DNA of 64,000 bases from Streptosporangium roseum DSM 43021. Lineage in GTDB: Bacteria > Actinomycetota > Actinomycetes > Streptosporangiales > Streptosporangiaceae. The stretch lies in contig NC_013595.1 in NCBI RefSeq assembly GCF_000024865.1, positions 806,001-870,000 of the forward strand, written 5' to 3'. The notes below the pieces were generated by a model, which was given only the letters and a program-made list of their open reading frames with translations, was not told the origin of the DNA and did no database searches. Position 1 is the first letter of the stretch; each line of letters starts with the position of its first letter. Below are positions 8,112 through 15,708 of the stretch, piece by piece. The position numbers were made by a program, and so were the translations under genes.

Positions 8112-10580
8112 TTGGAACTTCCCAACTCTGCGCGGGCCGTCGTGATCGGCGGTGGGGTGGCCGGATGCAGCGTGGCCTACCATCTGGCCAGGCTCGGCTG
8201 GAGCGAGGTGATCCTGGTCGAGCAGCACGAGCTGACCGAGGGGACCACCTGGCACTCGGCCGGGTTCGTGGGCCAGCTCCGCTCGACCGTCACCCAGACC
8301 AAGATGATCATGTATTCGGCCGGTCTCTATCCCGAGCTGGCCGAGCTGACCGGAATGGACCCCGGCTGGCACGGGGTGGGCGGCCTCCGCCTGGCGACCA
8401 CGCCCGAGCGGGTGGAGGAGTCGCTGCGGCTGGCGGGGGCGGGGGAGACCTATGGCCTGGGCCTGGCGGTGCTCTCCGGCGCCGAGGCGAAGGAGATGCT
8501 GCCGCTGCTCGACGTGCGCGACGTGCGGGCCGCGCTCTGGCTGCCCGGGGACGGCTGGCTCGACCCGGCGCTGCTGGCCAGGGCGCTGGCGGCCGGGGCC
8601 GAGAAGCTCGGCGTGCGGATCCTCACCGGGACCCGGGTGACGGGGCTCGACGTGGTGGGCGGCGAGGTCTCCGGGGTCCGCCTCGCGCTCGGCGCCGGGG
8701 AATGGCAGGTCCAGGCCGACACCGTGGTCATCGCGGCGGGCGCGGCCAGCGGGCGGGTCGGGCGGCTGGCCGGCGTGGACATCCCGGTCGTGCCGATCAA
8801 GCACCAGTATGTCGTCACCGAGCCTTTCGACGTCCCCTCGTCTATGCCCACGGTCCGGGACCCTGACAACATCGTCTATTTCCGTGAAGAGGGCGGCGGC
8901 ATCCTGGTCGGGGGATACATCCGGACTCCGGAGATCTGGGACACGGGGAACCCGCTGGAGGAGCCCCGGACGCTGTTCGCGGCCGATATGCCGAAATTTC
9001 AGGAATCGTGGGAGTCGGCGGCCCGGCGGGTCCCCGCGCTGGGCCGTACCGCGATCGTGAAGGTCGTCCACGGGCCCGAGGCGTTCACCCCGGACGGGGA
9101 GTTCCTGCTCGGCGAGACCGCGGTCCGCGGCCTGTGGGCGGCGGCCGGGTTCTGCGTCCACGGCCTGGCCGCCGCGGGCGGCGTGGGCAAGGTCATGGCC
9201 GAGTGGATCGTGGACGGCTCGCCCGAGTACGACGTGTTCGGCATGGACCTGCGCCGGTTCGGCGGCCACGCCCGGTCCTCCTCGTGGGCCCGCGCCAAGG
9301 CGCTCGACTCCTACTCGAAGTACTACGACATCGTCTACCCGGGCGAGGAGCGCACCGCCGCCCGGCCGCTGCGCCGCTCTCCGGCGTGGGTACGGCACGC
9401 GGAGCTGGGGGCGGAGTTCGGCGAGAAGTCGGGCTGGGAGCGGGTCAACTGGTTCGAGTCGAACGCGGGCCCGTCGCCGGAGGCGCGCCCGGCCGGATGG
9501 GCCGGCCGGATCTGGTCCCCGGCGATCCGGCAGGAGTGCCTGGCCACGCGGGACGCGGCGGGGCTGTTCGACCAGACCTCATTCTCAAAGCTTGAAATAT
9601 CAGGACATCAGGCGCTGATGAGGCTGCAGCGGGTGTGCGCCGGGCAGCTCGACAGGCCCCCCGGCTCGGTCGTCTACACCCAGCTCCTGAACGAGCGCGG
9701 CGGCATCGAGGCCGACCTGACCGTCACCCGCCTGGCCGAGGACCGCTTCCGTCTGGTCACCGGCACCGCCTTCGGCGTCCATGACGCGGCCTGGCTCCGC
9801 GGCCACGGCCTCGACGTCCGGGACGTCACCTCCGCCCACGCCTGCTACTGCCTGTGGGGCCCCCGTGCGCTGGACATCCTCGGCACCCTGTCCGGCGACG
9901 ATCTGACCTTCGGATACATGCGGGCCAGGGAGATCAGCGTCGGGAACGTCCCGGTGCTGGCCCAGCGGGTGACGTTCGTGGGCGAGTTCGGCTGGGAGCT
10001 GTACTGCCCGTCGGAGTACGGGCTGACGCTGTGGGACACGCTCATGGAGGCGGGCGCGCCGTACGGCATGCGCCCGGCCGGCTACCGGGCGATCGACTCG
10101 ATGCGCCTGGAGAAGGGCTACCGCGTCTGGGGCATGGACATCACCCCGGAGACCACCCCCGTCGAAGCGGGGCTGGGTTTCGCGGTGGCCAAGGACAAGG
10201 ACTTCCTCGGCCGGTCCGCGCTGGAGGCGGCCGCCCGGCGGGATCGGGACGGGCAGGGCGCGCCCGCGGGCCCGCCGGACCGGCTCCAGGGGACGGACGG
10301 CCCCGCCCGGCGCCTGGCCTGCCTCGTCCTGGACGACCCCCGCCAGGTGTGCCTCGCGGGCGAGCCGGTCCGCCTCGGCGGCGAGCCGGCCTCCCGGGTG
10401 ACCAGCGGCGGGTACGGCCACCGGGTGGAGCGCTCGATCGCCTACGCCTACCTGCCCGCCGGGACCGCCGCCGGAGACCGGGCCGAGGTCGGCGTCACCG
10501 GCACCTGGGTCGGCGCCACCGTGGTCGCCGAACCCCTCTACGACCCGGCCTCCGACCGGATCAGGCGCCTGCCCGTCTGA
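8112..10580 (+). CDS. Dimethylglycine/sarcosine dehydrogenase-like FAD oxidoreductase with GcvT domain
   Basis: 822 residues. The N-terminal half is a DAO-type FAD oxidoreductase: dinucleotide loop VVIGGGVAGCSVAYHLARLG (residues 11-30) and TTWHSAGFVGQLRST, whose His corresponds to the covalent flavin attachment site of mammalian dimethylglycine dehydrogenase. The C-terminal half (from about residue 450) is a GcvT-like folate-binding aminomethyltransferase domain (GYRAIDSMRLEKGYRVWGMD, then a GCV_T_C barrel). Such enzymes demethylate dimethylglycine or sarcosine and pass the one-carbon unit to tetrahydrofolate. The start is TTG, chosen because GAGGGG ends 9 nt before it and the FAD loop follows at once; the open frame extends upstream into the divergent gene. 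Exact substrate uncertain. Confidence 0.88.
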   Translation: MELPNSARAVVIGGGVAGCSVAYHLARLGWSEVILVEQHELTEGTTWHSAGFVGQLRSTVTQTKMIMYSAGLYPELAELTGMDPGWHGVGGLRLATTPERVEESLRLAGAGETYGLGLAVLSGAEAKEMLPLLDVRDVRAALWLPGDGWLDPALLARALAAGAEKLGVRILTGTRVTGLDVVGGEVSGVRLALGAGEWQVQADTVVIAAGAASGRVGRLAGVDIPVVPIKHQYVVTEPFDVPSSMPTVRDPDNIVYFREEGGGILVGGYIRTPEIWDTGNPLEEPRTLFAADMPKFQESWESAARRVPALGRTAIVKVVHGPEAFTPDGEFLLGETAVRGLWAAAGFCVHGLAAAGGVGKVMAEWIVDGSPEYDVFGMDLRRFGGHARSSSWARAKALDSYSKYYDIVYPGEERTAARPLRRSPAWVRHAELGAEFGEKSGWERVNWFESNAGPSPEARPAGWAGRIWSPAIRQECLATRDAAGLFDQTSFSKLEISGHQALMRLQRVCAGQLDRPPGSVVYTQLLNERGGIEADLTVTRLAEDRFRLVTGTAFGVHDAAWLRGHGLDVRDVTSAHACYCLWGPRALDILGTLSGDDLTFGYMRAREISVGNVPVLAQRVTFVGEFGWELYCPSEYGLTLWDTLMEAGAPYGMRPAGYRAIDSMRLEKGYRVWGMDITPETTPVEAGLGFAVAKDKDFLGRSALEAAARRDRDGQGAPAGPPDRLQGTDGPARRLACLVLDDPRQVCLAGEPVRLGGEPASRVTSGGYGHRVERSIAYAYLPAGTAAGDRAEVGVTGTWVGATVVAEPLYDPASDRIRRLPV

Positions 10581-10648
10581 CCGTCCGGCGTCCCCGCGGG
10601 CGGATTCCGGCTCGCCTGGCTTCTGACCCCGCGGGCCGTAACCCGCGC

Positions 10649-10696
10649 GGATTCCGGTCCGCGTGGATTCCGGTCCGCGTGGATTCCGGTCCGTGC
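10649..10696. repeat. Three tandem 16-bp repeats
   Basis: GGATTCCGGTCCGCGT occurs twice exactly (10649-10664, 10665-10680), then once with a changed end (10681-10696). A fragment of the same sequence lies near 10603. The 16-bp period is not a multiple of three, so it is not a coding repeat. It sits in the 186-bp gap before the PH-domain genes. Confidence 0.9.
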
Positions 10697-10754
10697 GGGC
10701 CGGGCGCGGTCCGCGCTCCAGGCGGGATCGGGGACGGTGTCTGTCCACATGTGT

Positions 10755-10766
10755 TAAATTTTGGCC
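10755..10766 (+). promoter_or_regulatory. Putative -10 element of a leaderless PH-domain gene
   Basis: TAAATT (10755-10760) stands out in GC-rich DNA and lies 6 nt before the ATG at 10767, where transcription would begin. No Shine-Dalgarno sequence is present, which fits leaderless initiation. No convincing -35 is seen. Confidence 0.45.
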
Positions 10767-11357
10767 ATGCGGTCAAAAAACAATCCGGTCGGCCAAGAAG
10801 CTCGATCGTCCATCGAGACGGCCGGCCGGGCGCAGGCGGAGCCTGGCGGGGAGGGCGCCGGAGCAGGCGGGGAGCTCGCCCTCCGGCCGCCCCGGCATCC
10901 GGTCGACAGCCGGGCGGTCCGGTGGTGGACGAGCCAGGCCGCGGTGATCGTGGTCCCGCCTGTCCTCGTGCTGGTCCTCCTCGGCCTGCTGATCCCGCCG
11001 GCCCGGTTCTGGCTGCTGCTCCCGGCGCTGGTCATCGCGGTGCTGGGAGCCGTCTACGTGCTGGTGATGCCGCGGTGGCGATTCCGGGTGCACCGCTGGG
11101 AGACCACCGACGACGCGGTCTACGCGGCCTCCGGGTGGATCTGGCAGAAGTGGCGGGTCGCGCCGATGTCGCGGATCCAGACCGTCGACACGGTCCGGGG
11201 CCCGCTCCAGCAGATCTTCGGCCTGTCCGGCGTGACCGTCACCACGGCCTCGGCGGCAGGCGCGATAAAGATCAACGGGCTGGACCACGCCCTTGCCGCC
11301 GACCTCGTCGAGCGGCTCACCGCCCGGACCCGGCGCACCCCCGGCGATGCCACGTGA
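10767..11357 (+). CDS. Bacterial PH domain membrane protein (YdbS-like)
   Basis: 196 residues. Two adjacent hydrophobic segments (about residues 55-95, AVIVVPPVLVLVLLGLLIPP and the following helix) precede a bPH2 domain with the family pattern RIQTVDTVRGPLQQIFGLSG and a TTASAAGAIKINGL strand. YdbS/YdbT pairs are known in Bacillus; their molecular role is poorly defined, possibly envelope protection. The start is taken at ATG 10767; a TTG at 10761 is in frame but would place the -10 element at the start codon. The stop overlaps the GTG of the next PH gene (GTGA), so the two are coupled. Confidence 0.8.
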   Translation: MRSKNNPVGQEARSSIETAGRAQAEPGGEGAGAGGELALRPPRHPVDSRAVRWWTSQAAVIVVPPVLVLVLLGLLIPPARFWLLLPALVIAVLGAVYVLVMPRWRFRVHRWETTDDAVYAASGWIWQKWRVAPMSRIQTVDTVRGPLQQIFGLSGVTVTTASAAGAIKINGLDHALAADLVERLTARTRRTPGDAT

Positions 11358-13006
11358 GCCGCGAGGAGACGGCCGCCGACCGCCGGCGGGAGGCGGGAGA
11401 CGACGGGGGCTTTCCCGCAGCCGCCGGCGGCGGGATGAACGGCCGGGAGCAGGCCGACGGCCGGAAGCGGACGGGCGGCCCGGAAAGGACGGGCGGCCCG
11501 GAAAGGACGGGCGGCCCGGAAAGGACGGGCGGGCGCGGGGGCGTCGCGGCAGGCGGGGAGTGGACGCGGCTCGACCCGCGGATGCCGTGGCTGAGTCTGA
11601 GCTGGGTGATCGGGCCGCTGGCGCCCATCGCGGTCACGGCCCTGGTCGCCCGCGACCGGTTGAACCTGCAGACCGTCATCGCCCTCGGCTCGATCCTCGC
11701 GACCGGCGCCGTGATCACCGTGATCGGCCTGCTCCGCTACACCACCACCCGCTACCGGGTCACCGGTGACCGCGTCGAGCTCCGCTCCGGCCTGCTCTTC
11801 CGCAGGCACCGTTCGGTCCCGCGTGACCGGGTGCGCAGCGTCGACCTGACGGCCGGCCCGCTGCACCGGGTCTTCGGCCTGGCCACGGTCAAGGTCGGCA
11901 CCGGCCGGAACGACGCGGAGAAGGGGTTCGCCCTCGAAGGCGTCTCCCGGGCCGGCGCCCTGCTCCTGCGGCGGAGCCTGCTCGGCCGTACGGCGCCCGC
12001 CGGCTCCGTCATCGCGGAGCCTCGCCCGGCCTGGATCCGCTACGCGCTGCTGAGCAGCTGGTCGCTGCCGATCGGCCTGGCCCCCTTCGGCCTGTTCTTC
12101 CGCGTGCTGGACATCTTCGGGGTCAGTCCCGCGGAGGTCGGTTTCCTCGGTGAGCTGTGGGCCGCCGTCATGGCGACCCACCCGGTCGTGGTCCTCGCCG
12201 CCGCCGTCGGCGTCGTCCTGGCGATCGGGCTGTCGGGAGCCCTCCTGCTCCACGTGGAGTCCTGGTGGGACTTCCGCCTGACCCGCGAGCCCGACCGCAC
12301 CTTCCTCGTGCGGCGGGGCCTGCTGACCACCCGTTCCCTGTCGCTGGAGGAGCGGCGGCTGCACGGGGTCGAGGTGGCCGAGCCGCTGCCGTTGCGCTGG
12401 GGCGGGGGCGCCAGGCTGAACGCCGTGGCCACCGGGCTCGGCGAGGACGACTCGACGGCCCTGCTGCCGCCCGCTCCGCGCGCCGAGGCGCACCGGAGCG
12501 CCGCCGCCGTGCTGGCCGAGGACACCTCGCCGACCCTCGCGCGGCTCGCCGCCCACCCCCGGGCCGCGCTGCGGCGCAGGGTCGTCCACGCGATCTGGCC
12601 GCCGCTCGTCCTCGGGCTCCTGGCGGCCGGGCTCGCCGCGTGGCTGATCCGGGCCCCCGGCCCGCTCTGGCTGGCCGGCCCGGCCCTGCTCCCCGCCGGA
12701 CTGCTCCTGGCCCGCGACGCCTACCGCAACCTGGGTCACGGCCTCCACGGCCCCTACCTCGTCACCCGGTACGGCACGGCCCGGCGCCGGACCGTGGTGC
12801 TCCGCCGTACCGCGATCATCGGCTGGACCGTCAGCCGTTCGCCCTTCCAGCGGAGGTCGGGCCTGCTCACGCTGGCCGCGACCACGGCGGCGGGCAAGGG
12901 GTCCTACAAGGTCAGGGACGTCTCCGTCACGCAAGGGCTGGTGTTCGCCGAGGAGTCGGTGCCCGGACTGCTGGCACCCTTCGTCCGCCGATCTTCCGGA
13001 GACTAG
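11354..13006 (+). CDS. Multi-PH-domain membrane protein (YdbT-like)
   Basis: 550 residues, GTG start overlapping the previous stop. The first 75 residues are low complexity and include three exact copies of the hexapeptide ERTGGP, encoded by 18-bp DNA repeats. Then come pairs of membrane helices alternating with bPH2 domains: VPRDRVRSVDLTAGPLHRVF (about residue 155), a second with LLTTRSLSLEERRLHGVEVA (about 320) and a third near the C-terminus (YGTARRRTVVLRRTAII). This is the architecture of the YdbT half of YdbS/YdbT pairs. The repeat-bearing N-terminus looks recently expanded and is probably disordered in the cytoplasm. Function beyond membrane localisation is unknown. Confidence 0.8.
   Translation: MSREETAADRRREAGDDGGFPAAAGGGMNGREQADGRKRTGGPERTGGPERTGGPERTGGRGGVAAGGEWTRLDPRMPWLSLSWVIGPLAPIAVTALVARDRLNLQTVIALGSILATGAVITVIGLLRYTTTRYRVTGDRVELRSGLLFRRHRSVPRDRVRSVDLTAGPLHRVFGLATVKVGTGRNDAEKGFALEGVSRAGALLLRRSLLGRTAPAGSVIAEPRPAWIRYALLSSWSLPIGLAPFGLFFRVLDIFGVSPAEVGFLGELWAAVMATHPVVVLAAAVGVVLAIGLSGALLLHVESWWDFRLTREPDRTFLVRRGLLTTRSLSLEERRLHGVEVAEPLPLRWGGGARLNAVATGLGEDDSTALLPPAPRAEAHRSAAAVLAEDTSPTLARLAAHPRAALRRRVVHAIWPPLVLGLLAAGLAAWLIRAPGPLWLAGPALLPAGLLLARDAYRNLGHGLHGPYLVTRYGTARRRTVVLRRTAIIGWTVSRSPFQRRSGLLTLAATTAAGKGSYKVRDVSVTQGLVFAEESVPGLLAPFVRRSSGD
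11467..11537. repeat. 18-bp tandem repeat inside the YdbT-like gene
   Basis: Three consecutive copies of an 18-bp unit (GGAAAGGACGGGCGGCCC) plus a partial copy, in frame, giving the repeated hexapeptide ERTGGP. Copies are essentially identical at the DNA level, so expansion is recent. Confidence 0.85.
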
Positions 13007-13017
13007 GATCGGACGCG

Positions 13018-13653
13018 ATGGAGGGCTGCGGAGTGAACACGTTGGCGGACCTGCTCACCGAGGCGTCCCGGGGGCGGTTCCCCGCGCCGGACACGGGGCC
13101 GACGATCCTGCCCCAGCCGACACCACGTGACGCGGGGATCATCGCCTTCACCGCTCACAACGTGATATTCGCCGACGTCGAGCCGTCGTGGATCCGTGAC
13201 CGGCTTCCCTCGGGAGATCTCTCCGCGCCGCTCAACCCGCCGTTCCTCAGCGCCCTGGAGGAACGGATGGGCCGCCCGATCAACAACATCGACATGCTCG
13301 CCCTCGCCGAGCCTCTGGGGGGCCGCCCGTCGGTCGCGCTGGCGGAGGCGGCCGGGACCGGCCATCCGAGAGTCGAGCTCGCCCGCCGGTACCGCGACGC
13401 CGTACGGGCATGGACCTGCCCGGGAGGCCTTCTCATCGTCGGCCGCGGCGTGGCGGGCCGCTGGGAGGTCGCGATCGAGGTCGAGCCGGAGCACCAGGGC
13501 CGGGGCCTGGGAAGGGCTCTCGCCTGCGCGGCCCGCCGGCTCACCCCGCACCCGCTGTGGGCCCAGATCGCCCCGGGCAACGCGGCCAGCGTCCGGGCCT
13601 TCCTGGCCGCGGGATACGCCCCGGTGGGCGCCGAGGCGCTGTTCGTGCCGTAG
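13018..13653 (+). CDS. GNAT family N-acetyltransferase
   Basis: 211 residues. The C-terminal part has the GNAT core: EVAIEVEPEHQGRGLGRALA, containing the Q/R-x-x-G-x-G/A acetyl-CoA pyrophosphate loop, and the final strand with APGNAASVRAFLAAGYAPVG. The N-terminal half (about 110 residues) is unfamiliar and may set the acceptor specificity, which I cannot predict. Start choice is open: ATG 13018 has a TAGGAT hexamer 8 nt upstream and no Shine-Dalgarno, while GTG 13033 has GGAGGG about 8 nt upstream. It follows the PH gene by 11 bp. A 121-bp gap separates it from the toxin-antitoxin promoter. Confidence 0.78.
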   Translation: MEGCGVNTLADLLTEASRGRFPAPDTGPTILPQPTPRDAGIIAFTAHNVIFADVEPSWIRDRLPSGDLSAPLNPPFLSALEERMGRPINNIDMLALAEPLGGRPSVALAEAAGTGHPRVELARRYRDAVRAWTCPGGLLIVGRGVAGRWEVAIEVEPEHQGRGLGRALACAARRLTPHPLWAQIAPGNAASVRAFLAAGYAPVGAEALFVP

Positions 13654-13754
13654 CCCGGCGGCCGCCTCGTCCGGTTCCGGCGACCCGTCACCGAAATGCC
13701 CGGTCATCCGATGGGAACCGGACTTTCACCACTCTAATCGCCTTCAAGATGCTA

Positions 13755-13779
13755 CTCATGCTACTTTCGGTAGCATGAG
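13755..13779. promoter_or_regulatory. Palindromic operator overlapping -10 and start codon of the antitoxin gene
   Basis: CTCATGCTAC (13755-13764), TTTCG, GTAGCATGAG (13770-13779) is a perfect 10-bp inverted repeat. A further half-site, ATGCTAC, lies at 13749-13755, 9 bp before the next copy. The putative -10 TACTTT (13762-13767) and the antitoxin ATG (13775) are inside it. This is the expected place for autorepression by a ribbon-helix-helix antitoxin. Confidence 0.75.
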
Positions 13780-14038
13780 CGGTGGAACCAGGAAGTTCAG
13801 TGTCACGATTCCGGAGGAGCTGGCCGCGACCGTGCAGGCGCGGATCGGCAGTGCCAGCTTCTCCGCGTACGTCTCCAAGGCGCTGGCCCGGCAGGTGGAG
13901 CGGGACAACCTCCGAGAGCTCGTCGTCGCCGCCGAGTCCCAGCACGGTCCCGTGGATCGCGCGGGGGTGGAGGGTAAACGCGCTCTCCTGCGAACCGAGC
14001 CCGAGGATCGGAGCGGCGGCCACACGTCGGCCGCGTGA
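13775..14038 (+). CDS. Type II antitoxin, CopG/ribbon-helix-helix type (VapB-like)
   Basis: 87 residues. The N-terminus (TRKFSVTIPEELAATVQARI, then FSAYVSKALARQVERD) has the beta-strand plus two-helix pattern of ribbon-helix-helix DNA-binding antitoxins. The rest is charged and would wrap the toxin. It precedes a PIN-domain gene with a 1-nt stop/start overlap (TGATG), the typical VapBC order. There is no Shine-Dalgarno; TACTTT ends 7 nt before the ATG, so the mRNA is probably leaderless. A perfect palindrome spans promoter and start codon, predicting autorepression by the antitoxin or the complex. Confidence 0.85.
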   Translation: MSGGTRKFSVTIPEELAATVQARIGSASFSAYVSKALARQVERDNLRELVVAAESQHGPVDRAGVEGKRALLRTEPEDRSGGHTSAA

Positions 14039-14430
14039 TGCCCGGATCACTCGTTCTGGACTGCGAAGGCCTGTCGAAGGCGATCCTCCAGGTCCCCGAG
14101 CTGACCGAATGGCTGGTGGCGGCCGAGGAGGAGGATGTCCGCGTCGTCGTCAGCGCCGCCACTCTCGTCGAGGTGTCCCACCCCCGGCTCAACCGGGCTC
14201 GCTACGACTGGACTCTTTCCCGGCTGAGCGTCGAACCCGTCAGCCGGGAGATCGCCCACGACGCGGCCCGGTTGCTCGCCGCGGCCGGGCTCCACGGTCA
14301 CAGACACGCCGTCGACGCCATGGTGTGCGCCACCGCCCTCCGCCTTCCCGGACCGGTGACTGTCCTGACCTCCGATGTCGAGGACATCACGGCCATCGGC
14401 CAGAACCGCCTGCGCGCCGTGAAGGTCTAG
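14038..14430 (+). CDS. PIN domain ribonuclease toxin (VapC-like)
   Basis: 130 residues. PIN-fold ribonuclease. The four acidic metal-binding residues are visible: D8 (LVLDCEG), E45 (ATLVEVS), D93 (HAVDAMV) and D113 (TSDVEDI). The size is normal for VapC. An in-frame GTG at 14035 could be used instead; ATG 14038 overlaps the antitoxin stop by one base. The target RNA cannot be predicted. Its stop shares the CTAG at 14427-14430 with the stop of the convergent HAD gene. Confidence 0.88.
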   Translation: MPGSLVLDCEGLSKAILQVPELTEWLVAAEEEDVRVVVSAATLVEVSHPRLNRARYDWTLSRLSVEPVSREIAHDAARLLAAAGLHGHRHAVDAMVCATALRLPGPVTVLTSDVEDITAIGQNRLRAVKV

Positions 14431-15086
14431 ACGGTGCGGAGGCAGGCGACGGTCCGGTGGACGGGGATGCCGGGGGCGGGCGGCGCCTGCGTGCGGTTCA
14501 CCCAGCAGAAGTCCACCCCGGCGGCCTGCGCGCAGCCACCGTCGCTCGCCGGGGAGTCGCCGACCATGAGCGCGTCGCCGGTCTTGGCCTCCAGCAGGTC
14601 GAGGGTGTGGTGGAGCAGCTCCCCGTCGGGCTTGCGCAGGCCCACCTCAGGCGCGATCACCACGTGCTCGAAGAACCCGCCGATCCGCGTACGGCGGAGC
14701 TTGGCCCGCTGGACATGGGCGATGCCGTCGGTCACCAGGGCCAGCCTGAACCTCCGGGACAGGTGCCGCAGGGCGGCCCTGGCCTCGGGGAACAGGCTCA
14801 CGTTCCGGCCGAGCGCGTCCTCGAACGCGACCGCGACCGAGGGAAGGGCGCCCATCCTGGCCCAGCGTTCCAGCCGCAGCTCGGCCAGGGTGATCCGGTG
14901 CTCGCGGTAGGCGGCCCAGAGCGGCTCGTTGGCGGCGTGGAACCGCGCCAGGAACTCGGCGCGGCCCATCCGGAAGAAGCGGTGGTGGACCTCATGAAGC
15001 GCGCCTCGCTCGGTCCGGGCGTAGTCGACCACGGTCCCGTCCAAGTCGATCAGCAGGACCTGGTGATGTTCCCTCGCCGAGCCCAT
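14427..15086 (-). CDS. HAD family phosphatase-like hydrolase
   Basis: 219 residues with all HAD motifs: nucleophile D14 and acid/base D16 in LLIDLDGT, motif II in VTDGIAH, lysine motif in GLRKPDGE, and VGDSPASD for Mg2+. A long helical cap follows motif I, as in subfamily I enzymes such as YjjG or phosphoglycolate-type phosphatases. It is the last gene of a three-gene operon behind a thymidylate-synthase-fold protein, and its start lies 95 nt inside that gene in another frame, which is unusual and implies coupled translation. YjjG-type enzymes dephosphorylate nucleotides, so a nucleotide substrate is plausible here. Confidence 0.85.
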   Translation of the reverse strand: MGSAREHHQVLLIDLDGTVVDYARTERGALHEVHHRFFRMGRAEFLARFHAANEPLWAAYREHRITLAELRLERWARMGALPSVAVAFEDALGRNVSLFPEARAALRHLSRRFRLALVTDGIAHVQRAKLRRTRIGGFFEHVVIAPEVGLRKPDGELLHHTLDLLEAKTGDALMVGDSPASDGGCAQAAGVDFCWVNRTQAPPAPGIPVHRTVACLRTV

Positions 15087-15708
15087 CGCGCTCCGACAGC
15101 CGGAGGATCTCCCCGACCGCCGCCGCGTCCGCGACGTAGATGTGAGGAACGTCGACGAAGACCCTCATTGACCCACAGCCCACCCCGAGGTCGCCGGCGA
15201 CCTCGTTCTGGATACTACGCAGCGGCACGTAGTTCAGATAGGAGGTGAACACGTTCTGCGACCGGAAGGCGGCGGTCATCACCAGCCGCCCGTCGCGCAG
15301 CCGGAAGGCCAGGCTGGTCAGGCAGGGCACCGCGTCGGGAGACTCTCCCGGGACGGTCAGGGAGATCCAGCCACTCTTGGTGTACGGCTTGGCGCGCAGC
15401 ACGTCGGCGACCCAGTGGAGCTGGTCGACGCCGAGGAGCCGCCGGAGCCGGCCGCCGTAGCTGTACTTGAAGGGCGGGATGATCGCGCACTCGCTGAACT
15501 TGCCGGCGTACAGCGGGATCTTCCCCGAGTCGCCGTAGGACTCCAGGATCGGATCGTCCCAGCCGAGCCCGGCGATCTCGAACAGCACCGCCTGGGCCTC
15601 GATGATCGGGCCCCGGTCGTCCTCGGCGGCCCTGCCGTTGGTCCTTACGTGTCGCATCAGCCAGATCCACGTCTCCCCACAAGACGCGAATCTGAGGAGG
15701 TCGGGCAT
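14992..15708 (-). CDS. Thymidylate-synthase-fold protein of unknown substrate
   Basis: 238 residues. Residues 80-205 follow the thymidylate synthase core: YGGRLR (YG-x-x-x-R), DQLHWVADVL, the nucleophile region VPCLTS with C129, RLRDGRLVMTAAFRSQNVF with R149 and S150, and VPHIYVAD with H189 and Y191, which hold the nucleotide sugar and base in ThyA. Differences are clear: the phosphate-binding Arg pair (SRR) is TKS, the His after the catalytic Cys is Leu, and the folate-contacting Asp of RSxD is Asn. The protein may be a nucleotide C5-modifying enzyme or a non-catalytic relative, as seen in dCMP hydroxymethylases. Its start directly follows the stop of the membrane gene (TGA-ATG). The last 30 residues overlap the HAD gene and are arginine-rich. 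Confidence 0.7.
   Translation of the reverse strand: MPDLLRFASCGETWIWLMRHVRTNGRAAEDDRGPIIEAQAVLFEIAGLGWDDPILESYGDSGKIPLYAGKFSECAIIPPFKYSYGGRLRRLLGVDQLHWVADVLRAKPYTKSGWISLTVPGESPDAVPCLTSLAFRLRDGRLVMTAAFRSQNVFTSYLNYVPLRSIQNEVAGDLGVGCGSMRVFVDVPHIYVADAAAVGEILRLSERDGLGEGTSPGPADRLGRDRGRLRPDRARRAS

Noticed and set aside
9854..11353. Open frame running from the flavoprotein gene into the second PH gene
   Set aside because: The upstream part is composition-driven Arg/Pro-rich sequence lying over two genes with clear domains; only the part from GTG 11354 is real.
13749..13779. Rho-independent terminator after the GNAT gene
   Set aside because: The inverted repeat overlaps the antitoxin start codon and has repeated half-sites, which fits an operator better.
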